Below, in pieces: positions 1 to 9,399 of a stretch of DNA of 64,000 bases (positions within the stretch are counted from its first letter, which is position 1; each line of letters opens with the position of its first letter). The stretch spans positions 458,001 to 522,000 of the forward strand of contig JAUSFB010000032.1 in NCBI GenBank assembly GCA_030651575.1, in the 5' to 3' direction. The stretch comes from Phaeospirillum sp. GTDB taxonomy: Bacteria; Pseudomonadota; Alphaproteobacteria; Rhodospirillales; Magnetospirillaceae. The notes below the pieces were generated by a model. The model ran no database searches, was not told the origin of the DNA, and saw only the letters and a list, made by a program, of their open reading frames with translations. The position numbers and the translations under genes were made by a program.

Positions 1-408
1 GGTGACGATATGGCGCATACGAACCTGATAACTGGCCGCCTTGGCAAGGTCATCGCTGGCCAGGGCTCGCTTGAATCCCTGCCAGGGGCCGAAATACAGC
101 TGAGTATAAAGCCCCATCATGACCAGACCGCTCAGTTGCATGATGTCCACATGGGTGGGGCCGCCGGCAAAGCCGCCGCGATACCCCACCAGCAGCACGC
201 CATAACCGGTGGCCAGCAGGGTCACCACGCTCAGCCAGACCCAGACGAAGAAGCGGGGAAACACCTCGCGCCACACTGCCAGACGCTGCGCGGCCTCCAG
301 ATCATTCAGCACCGGCCGCAGAATCACATGAGCAAAAAACATCCCCCCCACCCAGATTACGGCGGCAAGAGTGTGCAACCCCATGGTAAGCCCGTAGGTG
401 TAATCCAT
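1..408 (-). CDS. CopD-like integral membrane protein (3' end cut by window edge)
   Basis: Only the first 136 codons are in the window; the frame is open to base 1. The start is the ATG at 408, five bases after the stop of the ParA gene, so the two are probably cotranscribed. The visible part has three to four hydrophobic segments: a start with GLHTLAAVIWVGGMFFAHV, a second around residues 48-64, and a third around residues 83-100. A conserved His followed by a W-V-G-G-M-F helix and then R-P-V-L is typical of the CopD/DUF-type small membrane proteins often annotated as copper resistance D domain. The role (copper or haem related) is inferred from family likeness only; no metal site can be confirmed from this fragment. 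Confidence 0.6.
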   Translation of the reverse strand, partial: MDYTYGLTMGLHTLAAVIWVGGMFFAHVILRPVLNDLEAAQRLAVWREVFPRFFVWVWLSVVTLLATGYGVLLVGYRGGFAGGPTHVDIMQLSGLVMMGLYTQLYFGPWQGFKRALASDDLAKAASYQVRMRHIVT

Positions 409-413
409 TTCGA

Positions 414-1058
414 TCACCCCAATCCCAGCTTGGCGGCGATTTCGTCGGCCAAGGCTTTGATTTCCTTGGTGGCGGTATGGCGCGGATTGCTTTCCACCAC
501 CCCCTTGCCCTCCATCATCGAGGCGGCGAAGGCGACCCGATTGCCCAGCACCGTCTGAGCCACCGGAACCTCGGCGTCGCGAATCTTCTTGCGGACCGCA
601 TCCACCAGCTTACCGCGAAGCGGAGTGCGGTTAAACACCATCAGAGCCGGCGACTTTTCCTTGCGCGCGATCTCCAGGGTCGGGCCGGTGGCCCACAGAT
701 CCATGGGCGAAGGCTGCATGGGAACCAAAATCAGATCGGCTGCCCGCACCGCGATGCGGACTTCGGTCTCGGCATGGGGCGGACTATCGATCAGCACCAG
801 ATCCACATCGCGCCGAAGGCGGTCCAACTCGGTTGAAAGCCGCCATCCCGAGGCCTGGACAAAGGTGATGCCGCCACCGGCCTCGTCCACCAAGGCCTTG
901 CGGATATCGTACCACGCCGACAGCGAGCCTTGTGGATCGATATCAAGCAATCCGATCCGCATGCCTTGCCGGGCATAAGTCACGGCAAGCTGGGCCGCGA
1001 TGGTCGTCTTTCCCGCCCCGCCCTTCTGTTGGGCGATGGTCACGGCCTTGGCCGACAT
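414..1058 (-). CDS. Orphan ParA/MinD-type ATPase
   Basis: A 214-residue P-loop ATPase of the ParA/MinD/Soj superfamily. The deviant Walker A KGGAGKTT sits at residues 12-19 with the signature first lysine, and the Walker B segment (DLVLIDSPP) is near residue 86. A switch-I-like DIDPQGS follows the second strand near residue 39. The length fits the short chromosomal ParA-like group that positions plasmids, chemoreceptor arrays or other cargo. No ParB-like partner lies beside it, so cargo is unknown. The start ATG at 1058 has a GGGGGAG ribosome site just upstream. It is followed at 5 bases by a CopD-like membrane protein, and the functional link is unclear. Confidence 0.9.
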   Translation of the reverse strand: MSAKAVTIAQQKGGAGKTTIAAQLAVTYARQGMRIGLLDIDPQGSLSAWYDIRKALVDEAGGGITFVQASGWRLSTELDRLRRDVDLVLIDSPPHAETEVRIAVRAADLILVPMQPSPMDLWATGPTLEIARKEKSPALMVFNRTPLRGKLVDAVRKKIRDAEVPVAQTVLGNRVAFAASMMEGKGVVESNPRHTATKEIKALADEIAAKLGLG

Positions 1059-1109
1059 GAATGCTCCCCCTCATGGAATTCCCTGGACAGGAAGGCTACC
1101 CCCTTCCAC

Positions 1110-2702
1110 TCATTTTGCAAGGCCCACGGGAGCAGAGCCGTCGCACTTTATCCCCCAGGTGAAAACACCCTCCTCGCCAACCTCGCAGATATCATCGGGC
1201 TTGAAGCCGGGGATCTGCTGAACGGCGGTGGGAAGGGCGGTGTAGGGCTGATTACCGCGAAACACCAGACAGGGATAGGACGCCGCCACTTCCTTGATGT
1301 CGAGACGCCGGTTCCACTGCATGAAGCCGCGCTTCCACCAGGTGTGGTCATTGATGAACCAGGCATACGTGTCGGTCGGCATCAGCAAGGCCAGCTTGGC
1401 CGAATAGCGCCCCTGGGTATTGAGGTCGCCGCGCAGGAAGGCGTAGGGCAGCGACGACGACGAGTCGAAATCGATCTTGGCGCAGGCCTTGAACCGGCTC
1501 ATATCAAAGGCCTGGGCCTCCCTGGTCCAGCGGGAAAGCTCGGCGTTTTGTTTCCACACCGCCTGAATGGTGATCAGGCCAAGCGCCACCCCAAGGCCGA
1601 TCCATGCCCGACGATGGGAACGCACGGGAAAGACCTTGCCGCTCAGTACCCAGAGAATGGCCAGCGACGGTCCGGTCAGCATCAGGGCCGGTACCATGTA
1701 ATGGGCGGCGGCCTGCTTGGCGATGATCAGGATCAGGAAAACCTGACCGCACAGGATTCCGGCCAGCAGCCGCGCCAGCGGCTCCGCCGGAATCAGGCCG
1801 CGCCGCCGCAGCCGGGCATAGCCCGCCAGGGCCAGCAGCGAAGCCGCGAACACGATGGTGAAGATCAGCTTGGAACCGAACAGCCCGATGATCGCCTTGG
1901 GGTAGCGTCCGGCATCGACCACGGTGGCCGCCCCGGCGCCATAGGCGCCGCTGTGCAGCACCATCCGCCCGACCCAGTCGAACCAGATCTCACGCGATGG
2001 CAAGGCCGGCGAGGTGAAGACCAGAAAACCGGCGACGGTGGCCAGCGGCAGCACCACGAACAGCCGGCGGCGGTCCAAGGCGAACAGGGGCACCAGCCCC
2101 AGCGCCAGGAACTGCATCTTGCAGGCGATGCCAAAGCCGATGACCACGCCCAGCCAGCCGGCATGACGGTCCGTCAGCCGCTCGGCCCGCGCCACCCGCA
2201 ACGCCGCCACCATCAACAGGCAGACCGCGATGATCAGGAACGGCTCCGGCTTGGGATGAAGGCTGAATTTCGGGATGATCATGGACAGGAACGGAGCGCT
2301 TTGAGCCAACAGCGCCGGGGCCAGACGTCCGGTGGTGATCAGGAAGGCCCGGCCCATCGCCGCCAGCGCCGCCCCCACCAGCGGGTACAGCACCGTGGTG
2401 ATGGTCACCAGATGCCCCTCGGGGTCATTCAGCACCGCTTCGACCACGGCGCCATTGGGCTGCCCCGGATGCATCAGGCGCAGCACCACGGCGATGAAGA
2501 CCTGCACCGGGGTGCCGGGATGGCTGACATCGGTGGGAGCCAGCCCCTCGACGATCATTAATCCATTCAGCAGGTAATAGTAATCGGGATCAAGGTTGAA
2601 CACCTGCCAGAACGGCAGCGAACTGCCGCGCATGACGAACAGCACCGCCACGAACAGAACCGGCAAAGCCAGCAACGCCCCCCAGTGTCGAACCGTGATC
2701 AT
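1110..2702 (-). CDS. Polytopic membrane protein, GT-C/ArnT-like glycosyltransferase candidate
   Basis: 530 residues with about ten hydrophobic helices beginning at residue 8, and a soluble C-terminal stretch of about 130 residues. An acidic motif after the first helix (N-L-D-P-D-Y-Y-Y, near residue 36) and a following H-P-G-T-P near residue 62 resemble the catalytic first periplasmic loop of GT-C fold mannosyl/arabinosyl transferases (GT39/GT83). That likeness is the basis of the call; the substrate is unknown. Its ATG overlaps the stop of the upstream methyltransferase gene by four bases (ATGA), so the two are translationally coupled and may act on the same surface glycan or lipid. A secreted-sugar role is inference. 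Confidence 0.6.
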   Translation of the reverse strand: MITVRHWGALLALPVLFVAVLFVMRGSSLPFWQVFNLDPDYYYLLNGLMIVEGLAPTDVSHPGTPVQVFIAVVLRLMHPGQPNGAVVEAVLNDPEGHLVTITTVLYPLVGAALAAMGRAFLITTGRLAPALLAQSAPFLSMIIPKFSLHPKPEPFLIIAVCLLMVAALRVARAERLTDRHAGWLGVVIGFGIACKMQFLALGLVPLFALDRRRLFVVLPLATVAGFLVFTSPALPSREIWFDWVGRMVLHSGAYGAGAATVVDAGRYPKAIIGLFGSKLIFTIVFAASLLALAGYARLRRRGLIPAEPLARLLAGILCGQVFLILIIAKQAAAHYMVPALMLTGPSLAILWVLSGKVFPVRSHRRAWIGLGVALGLITIQAVWKQNAELSRWTREAQAFDMSRFKACAKIDFDSSSSLPYAFLRGDLNTQGRYSAKLALLMPTDTYAWFINDHTWWKRGFMQWNRRLDIKEVAASYPCLVFRGNQPYTALPTAVQQIPGFKPDDICEVGEEGVFTWGIKCDGSAPVGLAK

Positions 2703-3397
2703 GCCTCGGCCCTCAGCGGAAAGACGGCGTAGAGATTGGCGCTCCAGAACTCGGGCGGGGTCAGGAGCGCCCAGGACAAAAAACGATGAACCAGGGCGTC
2801 GGTAATCATACGCCGGCGCGACCCCTGACGCTGGGCCAGGATCAGCGGCGCGCCATAACCGGCGGCGTCGGCCAACTGGCGTAACGAAATGGGAGAAAAC
2901 GCGGTGCGATGGGTCAGGTCGCCGAACTGATACTGAAGCCCCCAGGGCGCGCCGGCATTGGGAACCTTGATCACCACCTTGCCGCCGGGCCTCAGACGGC
3001 CGCGCACGGATTGCAACAGATGGCGCGCATCCTCGGGCGTGAAGTGCTCCAGCACGTCCAGCATCACCACCCGATCGAACGGTCCCTGCGCCGGGTCGGC
3101 CAGCAGATCATGGGCGTCGCGGCAGGAAAAGCGGTCGCGGACCGCCTCGGGAACCACCACCGCCAGGGCGGGGTCGTGGTCGATGCCCAGCAGGTGATGA
3201 ACGCCCTTGGATCGCAGGTAGGCCAGGAAAGCCCCGGTACCGCATCCAATCTCCAGGAAGGACATGGCCGGGTCGCAGGCCGCCGGCCCCCAGATCTCGG
3301 CATCGAACCGCCTGATCTGCTTCGGCCCGACCACCGGTGTCGAATAGCCTTTGTGGCTGGCATAGGTTCCATAGAACCCCGGCGCGCTCTCGGTCAA
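2699..3397 (-). CDS. Class I SAM-dependent methyltransferase
   Basis: 232 residues. Motif I, FLEIGCGTGAFL, lies near residues 47-58; the acidic end of strand 2 (G-I-D-H-D) and the motif IV-like VVMLDVLEHF follow in the usual order, so this is a Rossmann methyltransferase of the Methyltransf_11/23 type. The start is a TTG at 3397 preceded by GGGAGAGG. It is coupled by a four-base overlap to the downstream GT-C-like membrane protein, which suggests modification of a glycan, lipid or quinone-like molecule. The substrate cannot be read from the sequence. The unusual TTG start is the only well-placed start in frame ahead of motif I. Confidence 0.8.
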   Translation of the reverse strand: MTESAPGFYGTYASHKGYSTPVVGPKQIRRFDAEIWGPAACDPAMSFLEIGCGTGAFLAYLRSKGVHHLLGIDHDPALAVVVPEAVRDRFSCRDAHDLLADPAQGPFDRVVMLDVLEHFTPEDARHLLQSVRGRLRPGGKVVIKVPNAGAPWGLQYQFGDLTHRTAFSPISLRQLADAAGYGAPLILAQRQGSRRRMITDALVHRFLSWALLTPPEFWSANLYAVFPLRAEA

Positions 3398-3451
3398 CTG
3401 GCCTCTCCCCCGCTACTCACGACTTGGTGTAGCCGAGCGGTGGCGGCCGGG

Positions 3452-5305
3452 TCAATCGCGGAAGACGACGCGGTTTCTCCCGCCGTCCTTGGCCTCATAA
3501 AGCGCCCCATCCGCGCGGCGCAGGGCCATGTCGATGGTAGCGTCGCCATCGCGCACCTGGGTGACGCCAAAGCTGGCGGTGAAGCCCAATTCCCCCTTCT
3601 CGGTGTGCAGGCGGATGGCGCCGATTTTTTCGTGCAGGCGCCGGGTCACCTCTAACGCCGCGTCCAGGTCGCTTTCCGGCAACAAAATGGCGAACTCCTC
3701 GCCGCCCATGCGCCCGATGACGTCCATATCGCGCAGAACGGCGATACAGGTGTCGGCGACGGCCCGGATGGCGTCGTCGCCGACGCCATGGCCGTAACCG
3801 TCATTGATCAGCTTGAAATGATCGATGTCGAAGGTGATCACGCTCAGAGGACGATCATGGCGATGCAGCCGCCCCAACTCGGCCTCGGCGATGGACAGGA
3901 AATGACGGCGGTTGCCCACGCCCGTCAGGGGATCGGTGGTGGCCAGCCGCCACAATTCCTCCTCCATGAGCCGACGGTCGGTGATATCAACCACCGTGGC
4001 GACGATTCCGGCGACCTGACCGATGGCGTCGCGAAAGCAGGCCTTGTCCATGACCACCCGGCGACGATCGCCATCGGCACGAATGACGTCGACTTCATAG
4101 GTCTTGACCCCATTCCCCGCGAGGACCTCCTGATCGGCGGCGTAATAACGCTCGGCCAGCTCTGGCAAGAAGACATCGAACACGGTCTTGCCGGTCAGCT
4201 CCACCCGGCCTTTGCCGAAATACCGCTCGTAGGCATTGTTGCAGGTGATGAAGCCGCCATCCCTGTCGCGGGCGAAAATCGGGATGGGCAGGGTGTCGAA
4301 CAATGCGTCCTGGAACGCAAGCTGCGACCTCAGGGCCTGATCGAGCCTCCCCTTCCAGAAGGATAGCGCCGTGGCGATGGCCGCCGCGACCAGCGCCAGC
4401 ACGAAGATGACGACCGCCTGATTCCGCGATTCGAACCAGGCGCCAAAGGCCTGACTCTCCGGAATGCCGACCAGGGCGTAAATATCGTATCCGGGCAGCT
4501 TCTTGATCGCCGAGACGCGCGAAACGCCGTCAATGGGCGAGACCCTGGTATACAGCCCCTCCGACAGGCCGCGTTCGAACAGCCTCGCGGCCTCGACCGA
4601 CGCCACCGGCTTGCCGTAGATTTGCGCGGAGGCGGGATAGCGGACCAGCAGCCGATGATCCATGTCCCGAAGCGACAGGACGCTCCCGGGTGAAAGCCCC
4701 AGCCCCTCGTAGAACTTCTCCATGTAGTCGGTCATGCCGATATTGGCCACGACCATACCGCCGAATTCGCCGCCACCAGTGACGATCCGCCGGGCGATCT
4801 GGATGCCCCATTTGTTGGATATCCGCCCCTTGATGACCTCCGAGACCACCGGGCCGGGCGAGGCGCCGTTCTTCAACGCCAGGAAGTAGCCCCGATCGCC
4901 CAGCATCCCGCCCGGCGGAGTCCCGACCGTATTGGCGAACACGTAGCCATCGGCGTTGGTCATGGACATGGAGACGATGCCCTGCGCCCGGACCTGCAAG
5001 GCGACCAACCGGCTTTCCAGCGTGCCCCGCCGTTCCTGGGAAAGCGACTTGGCAGAGGCCAGATCATCCGCATCCGGCAGCTGTACCGCCCGCTCAAGGA
5101 CAAGATCGGCCCGGTCGAAGGTGGCGGAAGCGTGCTCGGCCACCAGCCGCACATAAGACGTCGCAAGACGTCCCCCCCGCTCCCGCGCATCGTCGTGGGA
5201 GCGGCTCAGATCGATATAAAGGTGGATAGCCAACAGCGAGAGGGCGGCCCATGTGGCAATAATGGAGAGCCGAGCCCCCCGATTGGCGAAAGCACCAAAC
5301 TGCAA
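3452..5305 (-). CDS. Diguanylate cyclase with Cache sensor, PAS and GGDEF domains
   Basis: 617 residues. A membrane helix near residues 12-30 is followed by a periplasmic double-Cache region with D-R-G-Y-F and GRISNKWG, then a second helix near residue 295. A PAS domain with its C-terminal extension occupies about residues 330-450, and a GGDEF domain ends the protein. The active-site GGEEF is at 534-538. An R-x-x-D inhibitory site (RDMD) lies five residues before it, at 525-528, so product inhibition by c-di-GMP is expected. The protein would make c-di-GMP at the inner membrane in response to a small extracytoplasmic ligand. The start is TTG at 5305 with AGAGGTG upstream. Its Cache region resembles that of the histidine kinase at 9400-11079. 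Confidence 0.92.
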   Translation of the reverse strand: MQFGAFANRGARLSIIATWAALSLLAIHLYIDLSRSHDDARERGGRLATSYVRLVAEHASATFDRADLVLERAVQLPDADDLASAKSLSQERRGTLESRLVALQVRAQGIVSMSMTNADGYVFANTVGTPPGGMLGDRGYFLALKNGASPGPVVSEVIKGRISNKWGIQIARRIVTGGGEFGGMVVANIGMTDYMEKFYEGLGLSPGSVLSLRDMDHRLLVRYPASAQIYGKPVASVEAARLFERGLSEGLYTRVSPIDGVSRVSAIKKLPGYDIYALVGIPESQAFGAWFESRNQAVVIFVLALVAAAIATALSFWKGRLDQALRSQLAFQDALFDTLPIPIFARDRDGGFITCNNAYERYFGKGRVELTGKTVFDVFLPELAERYYAADQEVLAGNGVKTYEVDVIRADGDRRRVVMDKACFRDAIGQVAGIVATVVDITDRRLMEEELWRLATTDPLTGVGNRRHFLSIAEAELGRLHRHDRPLSVITFDIDHFKLINDGYGHGVGDDAIRAVADTCIAVLRDMDVIGRMGGEEFAILLPESDLDAALEVTRRLHEKIGAIRLHTEKGELGFTASFGVTQVRDGDATIDMALRRADGALYEAKDGGRNRVVFRD

Positions 5306-5469
5306 CCGTCACCTCTTGGGAATCAACGAATCGGCCATATACAATAAGCATTATCCCTCTTTCACTGGAAGGGGATTTTGTCGCGAACATGCCTCAAGAC
5401 TCCGATTGCGGCCCATCCCGCATCGGGCGATAGTTCCAGTCCTGCGCCCCCCTGACCGGGAGATACCCC

Positions 5470-5994
5470 ATGCCCGCGACGCCACCATCGAAGGCGAGGA
5501 CCAAAGCGCCCAGCCCGGCCAGTCAACGCACGATTTCACTATCCTTGAACGGCACCGCGACGGTCATTGCAGTGACGGACCCGAACCAGCCGCTGCTGTA
5601 CGTGTTGCGCAACCAGTTGGGACTGACCGGGGCCAAATTCGGCTGCGGCAAGGGCCAGTGCGGCGCCTGCACCATCCTGATCGACAACGAGCCCGCCCGC
5701 GCCTGCCAGACTCCCATCGCGGCGGTGGCCGACAAACGCGTCACCACCATCGAGGGGCTGGGCAGCGTCAAGGCGCCCCACCCGGTCCAGGCGGCCTTCA
5801 TCGCCGAGCAGGCCGCCCAATGCGGCTATTGCGCCACCGGCATGGTGATGTCCTCGGTGGCGTTGCTGGCCCGCATCCCAAAGCCCAGCCTGGACGAAGC
5901 CAAACGGGCGCTGTCGGGCAATCTGTGCCGCTGCGGCACCCATCAGCGGATCCTGCGCGCCGTGATGCGCGCCTCGGGGAGCGCCCAGCCATGA
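5470..5994 (+). CDS. [2Fe-2S] small subunit of a molybdenum hydroxylase (isoquinoline oxidoreductase alpha type)
   Basis: 174 residues. The N-terminal plant-type ferredoxin domain has C59, C64, C67 and C79. The C-terminal four-helix [2Fe-2S] domain has C118, C121, C153 and C155. This is the XDH/aldehyde oxidase small-subunit layout. The first 20 residues are an extra low-complexity extension without a clear export signal. A GGGAG site precedes the ATG. The stop overlaps the start of the large subunit by four bases. With no FAD subunit nearby, the pair matches the two-subunit isoquinoline 1-oxidoreductase/membrane-associated aldehyde dehydrogenase group, which passes electrons to a cytochrome or quinone rather than to NAD. 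The substrate is unknown. Confidence 0.9.
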   Translation: MPATPPSKARTKAPSPASQRTISLSLNGTATVIAVTDPNQPLLYVLRNQLGLTGAKFGCGKGQCGACTILIDNEPARACQTPIAAVADKRVTTIEGLGSVKAPHPVQAAFIAEQAAQCGYCATGMVMSSVALLARIPKPSLDEAKRALSGNLCRCGTHQRILRAVMRASGSAQP

Positions 5995-8195
5995 CCGCCG
6001 CCCTGTCCCGTCGCGATCTGCTGAGAACCGGCGGCGTTCTGCTGGTCGGCTTCGCCCTGCCCGCTTCCGCCCTGGCAACCCCCTCTTCGGTTCCCCGCGC
6101 AAAAACCGTCGATACAACCGAGGTCGATGGCTTTCTCGCCATTCACCAGGACGGCTCGGTCACCATCTTCTGCGGCAAGGTCGATCTGGGTCAGGGGCTG
6201 CGCATCGCCATCCGCCAGATGGCGGCGGAGGAGTTGGGCATCGGGGTCGAGCGCATCGCCATGATCGAAGGCGATACCCTGCTGACCCCGGACCAAGGCC
6301 CCACCGTCGGCAGCACCGGCGTGATGAAGGGCGGCGTCCAGATTCGTCAGGCGGCCGCCACCGCCCGTCAGGCCCTGATCCGGCTGGCGGCGGAACGGCA
6401 GGATCTTCCAGCCGACCAGGTCGATATCGTCGACGGCGAGGTCCGCCCCCGATCGGGCGAGGGACGATCCTTCGGGATCGGCGACCTGGTGGGAGAAGCC
6501 GGCTTCAACCTCAAGCTCGACCCGAAGGCCCCGCTGCGCCCGCCCGCCTCCTACCGGGTGGTGGGCAAGCCGCTGCCCCGCCCCGACGTGCCGGCCAAGA
6601 TCACCGGCCGCCATGTCTATGTCCACGACTTCACCCTGCCCGGCATGCTGCACGGCCGGGTGATCCGGCCGCCATCGGTGGGGGCGACCCTGACATCGGT
6701 GGACGAAGCCTCGGTCAGGCCGGTCAAGGGCGCCCGCGTCATACGGCTGCGCGACTTCCTGGCCGTGGTGGCCGAAACCGAATGGGACGCCGTCCGCGCC
6801 GCTGGCCTGCTGAAAGCGCAATGGTCGGATTCCGCCCCACTGATGGGGCACGCGGCGGTACGCGACGCCATGAAGGCCGGCCCCTTTGTCGGCCGCGACA
6901 CCCTGGTGAACACGGGCGACGTCGCCGGAGCCCTGGAAGATTCCGACGCCAAGGTGCTGCGGGCCGAATATTTCTGGCCGGTGCAGTCGCACGCCTCCAT
7001 GGGACCAAGCTGCGCGGTCGCCGAGGTCAAAGGCGGCTCCGCCACCATCTGGACCGCCTCCCAGGCCACCCACCGCTTCCGCCCCGCCTTCGCCGCCATG
7101 CTGGGGCTGCCGGTGGACAGGGTCCGGCTGATCTATCTCGACGGCTCGGGCTGTTACGGCATGAACGGCCATGACGACGCCGCCGCCGACGCCGCCCTGC
7201 TGGCCAAGGCCACCGGCAAGCCGGTCCGGGTGCAGTGGAGCCGCGAGGACGAACTGGGCTGGGATCCCAAGGGACCGCCGCAATTGCTGGCCCTGGAAGG
7301 CGCGCTGGGCTCCGATGGTCAGGTCACCGGCTGGCGGACCGAAATGTGGCTGCCCAAGGCCACCGCCGGCCTGCCCAACGTGCCGTTGCTGGCCCCCCAA
7401 TCCGCCGGAATCGGTCAGCCCATGGGCCTGATCACCGGCCTGATCAACCAGAACGGCGACCCGCCCTATGCGGTGCCCGCCGTCGAGGTCACCGTCAACT
7501 GGCTGGCCGACGCGCCGCTGCGGCCCAGCAATATCCGGGCGCCGGGCAAGATCGCCAACACCTTCGCGGTGGAAGGCTTCTTCGACGAGTTGTGCGTCGC
7601 CTCCGGCCTGGACAGCCTGTTCGGCCGGCTGCGGCTGCTGCGCGACATCCGCGCCATCAAGGCGCTGACCCGCGCCGCCGCCCTGATGAGCTGGCGCCCC
7701 CGCCCCGCGCCCAATCCGATTCCGGGGATCGGGCGCGGCATCGCCTATGTCCACTACAAGCACTCGGAAACCTATGTGGCCATCGCCATGGAAGTAGCGG
7801 TGGACCGCGACAGCGGCAAGATCACCCCGCGCCGCGTGGTCTGCTCCCATGATTGCGGGTTGGTGATCAATCCCGACGCGCTGAAACTCCAGATCGAGGG
7901 CGCCATCATCCAGACCTTGTCCCGCACCCTGCTGGAAGAGGTCGCCTTCGACGCCAAGGCGGTGACCAGCACCGACTGGGCCAGCTACCCTATCCTGGGA
8001 TTCGCCGATATCCCCGAGATCATGGTCGATCTGATCGATCAGCCCGATCTGCCGCCGCTGGGCGGAGGCGAAGCCGCCGCCACTCCGGTTCCGGCCGCCC
8101 TGGCCAATGCGGTGTTCGACGCCTGCGGCGCACGGCTGAGAACGGCACCGTTCACCCCCGATCGGGTCAAGGCGGCGCTGCCGCCCCCGGCTTAA
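5991..8195 (+). CDS. Molybdopterin-binding large subunit (isoquinoline oxidoreductase beta / aldehyde dehydrogenase type)
   Basis: 734 residues from the ATG at 5991, which overlaps the small-subunit stop (ATGA). A Tat-like leader SRRDLLRTGG at residues 6-15, followed by a hydrophobic stretch and an Ala-rich cleavage region, implies folded export to the periplasm; the partner subunit would be carried along. The domains match the IorB-type Mo-hydroxylase: an N-terminal part with Gly-rich cofactor loops (VDLGQGLR near residue 61), a central hammerhead region, and the C-terminal GGGEAAATPVPAALANAV containing the expected catalytic Glu. It would hydroxylate an N-heterocycle or oxidise an aldehyde. 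A long open frame extends upstream of 5991, but it runs out of frame through the small subunit and is not used. Confidence 0.9.
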   Translation: MTAALSRRDLLRTGGVLLVGFALPASALATPSSVPRAKTVDTTEVDGFLAIHQDGSVTIFCGKVDLGQGLRIAIRQMAAEELGIGVERIAMIEGDTLLTPDQGPTVGSTGVMKGGVQIRQAAATARQALIRLAAERQDLPADQVDIVDGEVRPRSGEGRSFGIGDLVGEAGFNLKLDPKAPLRPPASYRVVGKPLPRPDVPAKITGRHVYVHDFTLPGMLHGRVIRPPSVGATLTSVDEASVRPVKGARVIRLRDFLAVVAETEWDAVRAAGLLKAQWSDSAPLMGHAAVRDAMKAGPFVGRDTLVNTGDVAGALEDSDAKVLRAEYFWPVQSHASMGPSCAVAEVKGGSATIWTASQATHRFRPAFAAMLGLPVDRVRLIYLDGSGCYGMNGHDDAAADAALLAKATGKPVRVQWSREDELGWDPKGPPQLLALEGALGSDGQVTGWRTEMWLPKATAGLPNVPLLAPQSAGIGQPMGLITGLINQNGDPPYAVPAVEVTVNWLADAPLRPSNIRAPGKIANTFAVEGFFDELCVASGLDSLFGRLRLLRDIRAIKALTRAAALMSWRPRPAPNPIPGIGRGIAYVHYKHSETYVAIAMEVAVDRDSGKITPRRVVCSHDCGLVINPDALKLQIEGAIIQTLSRTLLEEVAFDAKAVTSTDWASYPILGFADIPEIMVDLIDQPDLPPLGGGEAAATPVPAALANAVFDACGARLRTAPFTPDRVKAALPPPA

Positions 8196-8265
8196 CTCGA
8201 CACCCCTCCGTCATTTCCTTGCCCCAGCCCTCACGACAAGCTACATTGGAGTTGCTGGACAATGC

Positions 8266-9288
8266 ATGGATACTACACTCATGACGACGGATATTCGTGA
8301 CGGGTTCCTCGGCTCCATCGGCAACACCCCCCTGATCCGCCTCAAGCGCGCCTCGGAAGAGACCGGCTGCGAGATTCTGGGTAAGGCCGAGTTCCTTAAC
8401 CCCGGCGGGTCGGTCAAGGACCGGGCGGCGCTGGCCATCGTGCGCGACGCCGAGGCCAAGGGGCTACTGAAGCCGGGCGGCGTCATCGTCGAAGGCACTG
8501 CCGGCAATACCGGAATCGGTCTGTGCCTGGTGGGCAACGCCCTGGGCTATCGCACCGTCATCGTCATGCCCGAGACCCAAAGCCAGGAAAAAAAGGATAT
8601 GTTGCGCCTGATCGGCGCCGATCTTCGTCTGGTTCCGGCGGCGCCTTACTCCAATCCCGGCAATTACGTCCGCTATTCCGAGACCCTGGCGGCCGAACTG
8701 GCCAAAACCGAGCCCAACGGCGTGCTATGGGCCAACCAATTCGACAATGTCGCCAACCGCATGGGACATTTCCACACCACCGGCCAGGAAATCTGGCGCC
8801 AGACCGGCGGCAAGATCGACGCCTTCACCTGTGCCGTGGGCACCGGCGGCACCCTGGCCGGCACCGGCATGGCGCTGAAGGAGCACAACCGGAACATCAA
8901 GGTGGTTCTGGCCGATCCCATGGGTTCGGCCCTGTACAACCACTACGCCCATGGCGAATTGAAGGCGGAAGGTAGCTCGATCACCGAAGGCATCGGCCAG
9001 GGTCGCATCACCCTCAATCTGGTGGACGCCCCCATCGACGATCAGGTCCAGGTGACCGACGAGGAAGCGCTGCCCCTGATTTTCAACCTGGTCAAACAGG
9101 AAGGACTGGTATTGGGCGGCTCGTCTGGAATCAACATCATGGCCGCCATCAAAGTCGCCCAAGCCCTGGGACCGGGACACACGGTGGTGACCGTCCTGTG
9201 CGATTACGGCACCCGCTATCAGAGCAAGCTGTTCAATCCGATCTTCCTTCGGGAAAAGGGCCTTCCCCCCCCGTACTGGCTGGAGTAG
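8266..9288 (+). CDS. cysK: Cysteine synthase A (O-acetylserine sulfhydrylase)
   Basis: 340 residues, fold-type II PLP enzyme that makes cysteine from O-acetylserine and sulfide. The PLP lysine is K51 in GGSVKDRAA, the substrate loop is EGTAGNTGIGL at 76-86, and the phosphate-binding GTGGTLAGTG lies near residue 193. The C-terminal end, NPIFLREKGLPPPYWLE, is characteristic of the longer proteobacterial form. A GGAG about 14 bases before the ATG is weak; a second in-frame ATG at 8281 has no better site. A separate gene remnant at 11642-11719 encodes a related but different C-terminus, so the genome region once held a second copy. Confidence 0.95.
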   Translation: MDTTLMTTDIRDGFLGSIGNTPLIRLKRASEETGCEILGKAEFLNPGGSVKDRAALAIVRDAEAKGLLKPGGVIVEGTAGNTGIGLCLVGNALGYRTVIVMPETQSQEKKDMLRLIGADLRLVPAAPYSNPGNYVRYSETLAAELAKTEPNGVLWANQFDNVANRMGHFHTTGQEIWRQTGGKIDAFTCAVGTGGTLAGTGMALKEHNRNIKVVLADPMGSALYNHYAHGELKAEGSSITEGIGQGRITLNLVDAPIDDQVQVTDEEALPLIFNLVKQEGLVLGGSSGINIMAAIKVAQALGPGHTVVTVLCDYGTRYQSKLFNPIFLREKGLPPPYWLE

Positions 9289-9399
9289 TCCGTTCCGGGG
9301 CAGACGGCGCCCCGACGGGAAAGAAAAATAGGCTTGGGCTTTTCCCCACAAATTAATTTACCATGGCCTGGAATGCAGATATCGGCGTGAGAGGGCGCT

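Noticed and set aside
5943-7850. A 635-codon minus-strand frame
   Set aside because: Antisense to the molybdenum hydroxylase large subunit; composition of a shadow frame.
9289-9345. A GC-rich hairpin after cysK
   Set aside because: The stem is interrupted and no T-run follows; not clear enough to list as a terminator.
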